The notes beneath the pieces were generated by a model that made no database searches, was not told the origin of the DNA, and worked only from the letters and a program-made list of their open reading frames with translations. A stretch of DNA of 64,000 nt from CAYRVX01 sp964427875 (lineage in GTDB: Bacteria > Planctomycetota > Phycisphaerae > SM23-33): the NCBI GenBank assembly GCA_964427875.1, contig CAYRVX010000023.1, positions 1-64,000 on the forward strand. The letters are read 5' to 3'. Shown piece by piece: positions 50,759 to 61,740 of the stretch (its first letter is position 1; each line of letters starts with the position of its first letter). The position numbers and the translations under genes were made by a program.

Positions 50759-51613
50759 CTAGAGCACGAGTTGGCCGCTTCGCTTGTTCCTGCGACGCCG
50801 CAGGATCAGCCGGTTGGAGGCCTTCCTTTTCCTTCGGGTCTTGCCGCCTTTGGCGAGCTTGCCGGTGGGCGAGACGGGGTGTCGTCCGCCGGCGCGGCGC
50901 CCTTCGCCGCCGCCCATCGGGTGGGCCACGGGATTCATCGCCGAGCCCCGGACGTGAGGACGGCGGCCGAGGTGCCGTTTTCGGCCGGCCTTGCCCAGCC
51001 GGACGCCCTGGTGCTCGAGGTTGCCCAGGCGCCCGATCGTCGCGCGGCACTTGGCGTTGACCATCCGCATCTCCCCCGACGGGAGGATGAGGTGGGCCAT
51101 CTTGCCGTCCCGGGCGGCGAGTCTGGCCGACCCGCCCGCCGAGCGGACCATCTTGCCCCCCTGGCCCGGATTCATCTCGATATTGTGGACTTCCAGGCCC
51201 GTGGGGATCTTGCTCAACGGCATGCAGTTGCCGACCCGGGGCTCGACGGCCTCGCCGCCGGAGTAGATCCTGCCGCCCACCTTCAGTCCCAGCGGCGCGA
51301 GGATGTAACGCTTCTCGCCGTCCTCGTAGTTCACCAGGGCGATGTTGCACGTCCGGTTCGGGTCGTACTCGATCGTCAGCACCTCGGCCGCCTGCCCGTC
51401 CTTGTTCCGCTTGAAATCGATCAGGCGGTATCTCCGCTTGTGCCCACCTCCACGCTGCCTGCAGGTGATCTTGCCGTGGACGTTGCGCCCGCCGGTCTTC
51501 TTGAGCGGCCGAAGAAGCGACTTCTCCGGCTTGCTCGCGGTCACGTCCTCCCGGACGTTGACCGAGCTGTTCCGCCGCCCGGGAGACGTTCGCTTGTATA
51601 CCTTGATGCCCAT
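50759..51613 (-). CDS. rplB: 50S ribosomal protein L2
   Basis: A 284-residue L2, essential for peptidyl-transferase assembly. YKRTSPGRRNSSV at the start, GRNVHGKITCRQRGGGHKRRYRLIDFKRNKDG, and the C-terminal signature NPVAHPMGGGEGRRAGGRHPVSP with the conserved His are present. Standard position after rplW. Confidence 0.98.
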   Translation of the reverse strand: MGIKVYKRTSPGRRNSSVNVREDVTASKPEKSLLRPLKKTGGRNVHGKITCRQRGGGHKRRYRLIDFKRNKDGQAAEVLTIEYDPNRTCNIALVNYEDGEKRYILAPLGLKVGGRIYSGGEAVEPRVGNCMPLSKIPTGLEVHNIEMNPGQGGKMVRSAGGSARLAARDGKMAHLILPSGEMRMVNAKCRATIGRLGNLEHQGVRLGKAGRKRHLGRRPHVRGSAMNPVAHPMGGGEGRRAGGRHPVSPTGKLAKGGKTRRKRKASNRLILRRRRNKRSGQLVL

Positions 51614-51631
51614 GGATCGCTCTGTGACCCG

Positions 51632-51919
51632 CTAGAACAAATCGATGTGGTGGTCCTCGTGCAGGACAACCACGGCTTTCTTCCAGTGTTTGGTCGCGCC
51701 CCACTGGTTCCATCGAACTCGGCGCGGCTTGCCCTTGCGGTTGGAGGTCCGCACCGTGAGGACCTTCACGTTGTACATGTCCTCGACGGCCCGCTTGATC
51801 TGGATCTTGTTCGCCCAGGTGGCGACCTGGAAGCTGTAGGCGTTGAGGGCCTGCGACTGGTACGTGCCCTTCTCGGTCACCAGTGGCTTGATGATGATGC
51901 TGTAGGTATCGCCCTTCAC
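51632..51919 (-). CDS. rplW: 50S ribosomal protein L23
   Basis: A 95-residue L23: YSIIIKPLVTEKGTYQSQALNAYSFQVATWANKIQIKRAVEDMYNVKV and a tail with RVRWNQWGATKHWKKAVV. It starts at GTG 51919, overlapping the rplD stop (GTGA); longer readings of the frame run into rplD. L23 is the docking site for SRP and trigger factor. Confidence 0.96.
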   Translation of the reverse strand: MKGDTYSIIIKPLVTEKGTYQSQALNAYSFQVATWANKIQIKRAVEDMYNVKVLTVRTSNRKGKPRRVRWNQWGATKHWKKAVVVLHEDHHIDLF

Positions 51920-52545
51920 GAGACGCTCTCCCGGTGGGTGAGGGCCTTCATCGCTTCGCCGGTGACGAGCATTTTCTGCCGGGTGGCCACGTCGAAGGCG
52001 TTGAGGTCGGCCGCGACGCGAACCGTCAGGTCGGGCAGGTTCCTGGAACTGAGATAGATGTTCCTGTCCGGCTCGGCGAGGGCAAGCAGGCAACTGCGGT
52101 TGATCTCGAGGTTCCGCAGGACGCCGGCCATCTGCTGCGTCTTCGGGGCGTCCATGGAGAGCCCCTCGACGACCATCAGGTCGCCGGCCAGCATCTTGGC
52201 AAGGATGGCGGACTGGAGGGCGCGGCGGCGCATCTTCTTGGGGAAGCGCTTCCGGAAGCTCCGGGGCGCCTTTCGGAAGGCCACCCCCCCGCCGCGGAGA
52301 AGGTTCGTCTTCATGTTGCCCCGGCGTGCCCGCCCGGTGCCCTTCTGCCGAAAGGCCTTCGCCGTGGTGCCCGTCACCAGCGCGCGGTTCTTGTTGGCCG
52401 CGGTGCCCAGGCGCCGGTTGGCGTGATACGTGACCACCGCCTGCTTGAGCAGGTCCGCGTTGACCGAGCCGCCGAAGAGCTGCTCGTCAACCTGGAGGGT
52501 GTCGATCTTCTCGCCCTCGATATTGTATACCGGCACATCCACCAT
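51916..52545 (-). CDS. rplD: 50S ribosomal protein L4
   Basis: A 209-residue L4. The start MVDVPVYNIEGEKIDTLQV and the loop KAFRQKGTGRARRGNMKTNLLRGGGVAFRKAPRSF, which lines the exit tunnel, are typical. In E. coli L4 also represses the S10 operon. An in-frame ATG three codons upstream (52554) is an alternative start; neither has a strong ribosome site. Confidence 0.96.
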   Translation of the reverse strand: MVDVPVYNIEGEKIDTLQVDEQLFGGSVNADLLKQAVVTYHANRRLGTAANKNRALVTGTTAKAFRQKGTGRARRGNMKTNLLRGGGVAFRKAPRSFRKRFPKKMRRRALQSAILAKMLAGDLMVVEGLSMDAPKTQQMAGVLRNLEINRSCLLALAEPDRNIYLSSRNLPDLTVRVAADLNAFDVATRQKMLVTGEAMKALTHRESVS

Positions 52546-52562
52546 GGCACCCATCCCGGGGA

Positions 52563-53222
52563 CTACGAGCCGGCCTTGGCCGTCTTGCTCTTCCGGACAA
52601 AAAGGAGCCCGCCGTTCGCACCGGGCAGCGGGCCCTTGATCAGCAGCAGGTTGTTTTCCTTGTCGACGGCGACGAGCCTGTGGTTTCGGCTGGTGCCCCT
52701 AACCGAGCCCATGTGACCGGCCATCCGCTTGCCCTTCTTCGGTCGCGGGCCCTTGCCGGCGTCCGAGGCGTGCGACGCGATCGAACCGGGGCTGCGGTGC
52801 TTTCGCTCGACGCCGTGGCTGGCCGGCTGGCCCTTGAAACCGTGGCGCTTCATCACGCCGGCGAAGCCCCGCCCCTTCGTCGTGCCGGTCACGTCCACGT
52901 GGGAGACCCCCTCGAAGATCTCGACCGTGATGTCCTGTCCCGGTTGGACGGCGTCCTGGGGCCCGGTGAGGCGCACCTCGCGGACGTACCGTTTGGGCTT
53001 GCACTTCGCCCGGGCGGCGTGGCCGATCTGCGGCTTGCTCGCGCGGTGCGGCTTGACGTCCTGAAGGCCGATCTGGACGGCATCGTAGCCGTCCGACCGG
53101 GCGGTCTTGATCTGGAGCACGCTGCAAGGCCCGGCCTGGACGACGGTGACGGGATGCAGCACCCCGTCGGCATCGTAGACCTGCGTCATGCCGATTTTCT
53201 TGCCTAGGATCGCCGGCAGCAT
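52563..53222 (-). CDS. rplC: 50S ribosomal protein L3
   Basis: A 219-residue L3: ILGKKIGMTQVYDADGVLHPVTVVQAGP at the start, the central VTGTTKGRGFAGVMKRHGFKGQPASHGVERKHR that reaches the peptidyl-transferase centre, and KGKRMAGHMGSVRGTSRNHRLVAVD. Standard length; nine bases after rpsJ. Confidence 0.97.
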   Translation of the reverse strand: MLPAILGKKIGMTQVYDADGVLHPVTVVQAGPCSVLQIKTARSDGYDAVQIGLQDVKPHRASKPQIGHAARAKCKPKRYVREVRLTGPQDAVQPGQDITVEIFEGVSHVDVTGTTKGRGFAGVMKRHGFKGQPASHGVERKHRSPGSIASHASDAGKGPRPKKGKRMAGHMGSVRGTSRNHRLVAVDKENNLLLIKGPLPGANGGLLFVRKSKTAKAGS

Positions 53223-53231
53223 CTTGACACC

Positions 53232-53540
53232 TTACGCCTTGATCTTGATGAAGACGCCGGCCGGAACCACCAGCCTGTTCAGGGCCTCTATGGTTCGAAC
53301 GGTCGGCTCGTAGATATCGATGATTCGCTTGTGCGTTCGCATCTCGAACTGCTCGCGGGACTTCTTGTCCACGTGCGGGCTGCGAAGCACGGTGTAGCGT
53401 TCGATTCGCGTCGGCAGCGGGATCGGCCCACGAACGCGCGCGCCGGTGCGCTCGGCGTGATCCACGATCTCCTTCGCCGAGGCGTCGAGGGCCCGATGAT
53501 CATAGGCCTCCATGCGAATTCTGATTTTGTCCTGCGCCAT
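53232..53540 (-). CDS. rpsJ: 30S ribosomal protein S10
   Basis: A 102-residue S10 (NusE): KIRIRMEAYDHRALDASAKEIVDHAERTGARVRGPIPLPTRIERYTVLRSPHVDKKSREQFEMRTHKR. It opens the S10 operon. A strong promoter lies at 53600-53627, so this operon can be transcribed separately from fusA. Confidence 0.98.
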   Translation of the reverse strand: MAQDKIRIRMEAYDHRALDASAKEIVDHAERTGARVRGPIPLPTRIERYTVLRSPHVDKKSREQFEMRTHKRIIDIYEPTVRTIEALNRLVVPAGVFIKIKA

Positions 53541-53599
53541 CGAGCAATTCTCGCGTCTCGTGATCCCATACCCCCGGCGCCGACGCGCCGAGTCATTTC

Positions 53600-53627
53600 A
53601 GCATACGGATCAGTTTTTGTCTGTCAA
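53600..53627 (-). promoter_or_regulatory. Promoter of the S10 operon
   Basis: On the minus strand a perfect TTGACA (53627-53622), a 16-base spacer and TATGCT (53605-53600). It is the best promoter match in the window. Transcription would begin near 53593, giving a leader of about 50 bases before rpsJ. It lies in the 124-base gap after fusA. Confidence 0.7.
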
Positions 53628-53664
53628 TTCTCCATCCTGGTTTTTCGCGTTTTTTTCCGTGGTC

Positions 53665-55740
53665 TCACACGTATCGCAGGATGCCTTCGGCCACGTGGGC
53701 GGGCACGGGTGCATACGAGTGCGGCTCCATCGTACTCGTCCCGCGGCCCTGTGTGAGCGACCGCAGCCGCGTCGAGTAGCCGAACATCTCCGCCAGCGGC
53801 GCAAGGGCCTGGAGCACGCGATACTTTCCACGCTGCTCCATTTCCTTGATCTCCACCCGCCGGCCGTTCAGGTCGCCCGTCACGGCCCCAAGGTACTCTT
53901 GCGGCACCGTCACCTGAAGGCGCATGATCGGCTCCAGAAAGACGGGGTCGGCCTGTTCGGCGGCCCTCGCGAAGGCCATCGCGCCGGCCTGCTGGAACGC
54001 CAGGGGCGAGCTGTCCACCGGGTGATACTTGCCGTCCAGCAGGGTCGCCTTGACGTTCAGCATCGGATAGCCCGCCAGCGGGCCCGACGTCGTTCCGCCC
54101 CGAACGCCGTCCTCCACGGCGGGGATGAACTCGCGAGGAACGGCCCCGCCCTTCGTGGCATCCACGAACAGGACCGGGTCTTCGCCGTCGGGCGGGGTGT
54201 GCGGTTCCACGCGGAGCATCACCACGCCGTACTGCCCCCGGCCGCCCGTCTGGCGTATGAACCGCCCCTCGGCTTCCACCGCCGACCGGATGGTCTCCTT
54301 GTAGGCCACGGACGGCTTGCCCACGCGGACCGAGAGCCCGAGGTCCCGCAGCAGCTTGTGGTAGATGATCTCCAGGTGAAGCTCGCCCATGCCCGAGATG
54401 ATCATCTGCCCCGTCTCGGCGTCGTAGCAGTACTGGAAGCTCGGGTCCTCGCGCCGAAGCATCTTCAGCGCCTCGACCATTTTCTGCTTGTCCTGGCTCG
54501 TTCGCGGCTCGATGGACATGGTGATGACCGGCTCGGGGAATTCCAGGCGTTCCAGGATGATCGAATGTCGCGTGTCACACAGCGTGTCCCCGGTCAGCGA
54601 GGCCTTGAGGCCCACGACGGCCAAGATGTCGCCCGTGACGGCCTGGTCGCGCCGAATCCGCTGCTTGGCGTGCATCTCCCAGAGACGGGTGATGTTCTCC
54701 TTCTTGTTCTGCGTGCTGTTCAGCACGCGCGTGCCCGCCTTGAGGCGCCCGCTGTAGACGCGCACGAAACTCAGGTCCCCGTGCTGGTCGGAGGTGATCT
54801 TGAACACCAGCGCCGAGAAGGGCGCCTCCGGGTCCGCCTTGCGCTCGATCGTCTTCCTGGACTTCAGCGATTCGTGCCCCACCACCGGCGGGACGTCCAG
54901 CGGGCTCGGCAGGAAACACACCACCGCGTCCAGCAGCGGGCGGATGCCCATGTGCCTCAGCGCCGAGCCGCAGAGGACCGGATGAAGCCGCCCGGTCAGC
55001 GTCCCGCGCCGGATCGCCGCGAGGATCGCCGCCTCGTTGATCTCGCCGTCGTGGATGTACTCGGCCATCAGGGCGTCGTCATACTCGGCGGCCTTCTCGA
55101 TCAGCTCCTGGCGGGCCCGTTCCGTCTCCTCGGCGAGCTCGGGGGGGATGGGCCCTTCCCGGAGGTCCGTGGCGATCTCGGCCTCGTCGTAGAAGTACGC
55201 CTTTCGGCGAAGCACGTCGACCTGCCCGCGGAAACCCTCCCCCGAACCGATCGGCAGTTGCAGGACGAGAGGGTTGGCCTGAAGGCGCCAGGCGATCTCC
55301 TCCACGACCATGTTGAAGTCCGCGCCGATGCGGTCCATCTTGTTGACGAAGCAGAGGCGCGGCACGTGATACCGGTCGGCCTGGCGCCAGACGGTCTCGC
55401 TCTGGGCCTCCACGCCTCCGACGCCGCAGAACACGGCGACGGCCCCGTCCAGCACCCGCAGGGATCGCTCCACTTCCACGGTGAAGTCCACGTGCCCCGG
55501 CGTGTCGATGAGGTTGATGGTGTGGCCGGACCATGAGAACGTCGTCGCCGCCGAGGTGATCGTGATGCCCCGCTGCTGCTCCTCGGTAAGGTAGTCCATC
55601 ACGGCGGTGCCATCGTGGACCTCGCCGATCTTGTACGTCCGGCCGGTGAAGTAGAGCACCCGCTCGGTGACGGTCGTCTTGCCGGCATCGATGTGCGCCA
55701 TGATGCCGATGTTCCGAATTCTCTTCAGATCTACCGCCAT
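53665..55740 (-). CDS. fusA: Elongation factor G
   Basis: A 691-residue translocation GTPase. G-domain motifs: AHIDAGKTT (P-loop), RGITI (switch I), DTPGHVDF (switch II with the catalytic His) and NKMD. Domain IV has GGRGQYGVV and domain V ends GYSTRLRSLTQGRGTSTMEPHSYAP. Length matches EF-G. I start at ATG 55740 (MAVDLKRIRNIGIMAHIDAGK); the frame extends 60 bases further. It may belong to the spdEFG1 subgroup described for spirochaetes, planctomycetes and delta-proteobacteria; this needs a tree. No tuf follows. Confidence 0.96.
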   Translation of the reverse strand: MAVDLKRIRNIGIMAHIDAGKTTVTERVLYFTGRTYKIGEVHDGTAVMDYLTEEQQRGITITSAATTFSWSGHTINLIDTPGHVDFTVEVERSLRVLDGAVAVFCGVGGVEAQSETVWRQADRYHVPRLCFVNKMDRIGADFNMVVEEIAWRLQANPLVLQLPIGSGEGFRGQVDVLRRKAYFYDEAEIATDLREGPIPPELAEETERARQELIEKAAEYDDALMAEYIHDGEINEAAILAAIRRGTLTGRLHPVLCGSALRHMGIRPLLDAVVCFLPSPLDVPPVVGHESLKSRKTIERKADPEAPFSALVFKITSDQHGDLSFVRVYSGRLKAGTRVLNSTQNKKENITRLWEMHAKQRIRRDQAVTGDILAVVGLKASLTGDTLCDTRHSIILERLEFPEPVITMSIEPRTSQDKQKMVEALKMLRREDPSFQYCYDAETGQMIISGMGELHLEIIYHKLLRDLGLSVRVGKPSVAYKETIRSAVEAEGRFIRQTGGRGQYGVVMLRVEPHTPPDGEDPVLFVDATKGGAVPREFIPAVEDGVRGGTTSGPLAGYPMLNVKATLLDGKYHPVDSSPLAFQQAGAMAFARAAEQADPVFLEPIMRLQVTVPQEYLGAVTGDLNGRRVEIKEMEQRGKYRVLQALAPLAEMFGYSTRLRSLTQGRGTSTMEPHSYAPVPAHVAEGILRYV

Positions 55741-56336
55741 CTCTTTCACGATCCCGGAGGTATACTGATCCCGTCCGCCTTCGCTCGCCGACATGGACAC
55801 ATCGGCGCGGCAGGATTCTTTCCATCCGGGGAAAAGCTCTCACCAGCCGCCGGGCGGGCCCGGCAGACACCGGTCTTTCCGCCGGGAGAGCACTGCGGCC
55901 CCGACGGTTTGATCAGACCGGCCAGGTTGTCTTATCTCAAGCGGCCCGCCGGGCCCCTTGCCAGGGAGGCGCCGTGCCCGGCGCGCCTTCTCTGAGCCCC
56001 GGCCTGCCCCTGTGGCCACCGGGGTCGTCCGCCTGCCGGCCGCCGGGACCATCGGGCCCGGGCAGCGCTCGCGGCGAACGATTCAATAGAACCTCTCTTG
56101 CGGCCGAGAAGGATCAGCCGCTACTCACGGACCATCTCGTCACTTCGCCCGCACCGTCACCGCAACACCACGCGGGCCCCGGTGCACAATCCCATACGTT
56201 ACCATCGAACGCTCGGTGCTTGATCCTTAAGACTACAGCGTCACTTCGTCAGCTCGTTGACCTGCCCGTCGGCGGGCTCGCCGGTTCGTCACCGCGCCGG
56301 GCCGTCGGCTTTCGCTCAGGAGGCGCCCGGTTCGCA
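55741..56336. other. Large gap between rpsG and fusA
   Basis: 596 bases, unusually long for a str operon. Short open frames here have shadow-like composition and I reject them. I looked for -35/-10 pairs and for a terminator on the minus strand and found none I would defend, although fusA probably needs its own promoter here. Confidence 0.5.
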
Positions 56337-56813
56337 TCACCACGCAAAGTGCGCGAAGGCCTTGTTGGCCTCGGCCATCCTATGGACGTTCTCCCGGGTG
56401 GTCATCGCCGTCCCTTCGCCATTGTAGGCGGCGATCAGCTCGTTCGCCAGACGCACGTGGGTCGGTTGGCCCTTGCCGGCCCGGACGGCATCGCGTATCC
56501 AGCGGACCGCCAGCGACAACTGCCGCTTGCTGCTGACCTGCATCGGCACCTGGTACGTAGCCCCGCCCACCCGCTTGCTGCGGACCTCGATGAGGGGCTT
56601 GACATTCTCGACGGCCTTCTTGAAGACCTCCAGCGCGGGCTCTTCCTTGACCTTCTTCTCGATGACGTCCATCGCGTCGTAGAAGATCCTCTGGGCGACC
56701 GCTTTCTTGCCGTCCCACATAAAGCAGTTGATGAACTTGCTTGCCAACTTGCTGTTGAACCTGGGGTCCGGCTGCAACTGCGAGGTCGACGCCGTGAATT
56801 TCTTATATGCCAT
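56337..56813 (-). CDS. rpsG: 30S ribosomal protein S7
   Basis: A 158-residue S7: DPRFNSKLASKFINCFMWDGKKAVAQRIFYDAMDVI, SKRVGGATYQVPMQVSSKRQLSLAVRWI and the C-terminal MAEANKAFAHFAW. It organises the 30S head and, in E. coli, represses the str operon. It follows rpsL by 60 bases. Confidence 0.97.
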   Translation of the reverse strand: MAYKKFTASTSQLQPDPRFNSKLASKFINCFMWDGKKAVAQRIFYDAMDVIEKKVKEEPALEVFKKAVENVKPLIEVRSKRVGGATYQVPMQVSSKRQLSLAVRWIRDAVRAGKGQPTHVRLANELIAAYNGEGTAMTTRENVHRMAEANKAFAHFAW

Positions 56814-56873
56814 GGGTCCGTTCCGCTGTCTCCCGATCGCCCGGGGCCCGCTTGGCCCCCGGCACCCGGGGGA

Positions 56874-57245
56874 TCACTTCGGCTTCTTCGCGCCGTATTT
56901 GCTGCGGCTCTGCTTGCGCCCCTCGACGCCGAGGGCGTCCAGCGTGCCCCGGACGACGTGATATCGCACGCCGGGCAGGTCCCGGACGCGGCCGCCCCGA
57001 ACGAGCACGATGCTGTGCTCCTGGAGGTTGTGGTCGATGCCGGGAATGTAGGCGGTCACTTCCTTGCCGTTGCTCAGCCGCACCCGCGCCACCTTCCGCA
57101 GGGCCGAGTTCGGCTTCTTCGGGGTGACCGTCTTGACCAGGAGACACACCCCGCGCCTCTGAGGGCACCGGTCCAGGGCCACGTTCTTCTTCTTGGCCCT
57201 CTGGATGACACGTCCCTTGCGCACCAACTGGTTGATCGTAGGCAT
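56874..57245 (-). CDS. rpsL: 30S ribosomal protein S12
   Basis: A 123-residue S12: MPTINQLVRKGR, TPKKPNSALRKVARVRLSNGKEVTAYIPG and PGVRYHVVRGTLDALGVEGRKQSRSKYGAKKPK. The lysine in TPKKPNS, associated with streptomycin sensitivity, is present. It follows rpoC by 85 bases. Confidence 0.98.
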   Translation of the reverse strand: MPTINQLVRKGRVIQRAKKKNVALDRCPQRRGVCLLVKTVTPKKPNSALRKVARVRLSNGKEVTAYIPGIDHNLQEHSIVLVRGGRVRDLPGVRYHVVRGTLDALGVEGRKQSRSKYGAKKPK

Positions 57246-57330
57246 TCGTTTGAACCTCGTTGTATTGTTATCCGGACGGCTGCGCCGCGGGGCGCCCCGT
57301 CCGCTGCGGGTTTCTCCCGCGCGCCCGGGC

Positions 57331-61695
<4,365 letters not shown>

Positions 61696-61740
61696 TTCCC
61701 GTCGCTCCTTGGCAGCACCGGCCTCGTCCTTCCGTGCCGC

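Noticed and set aside
55840..56052. A 70-codon minus-strand frame between rpsG and fusA
   Set aside because: Arg/Gly/Pro-rich with no ribosome site or family resemblance; typical chance frame in GC-rich DNA.
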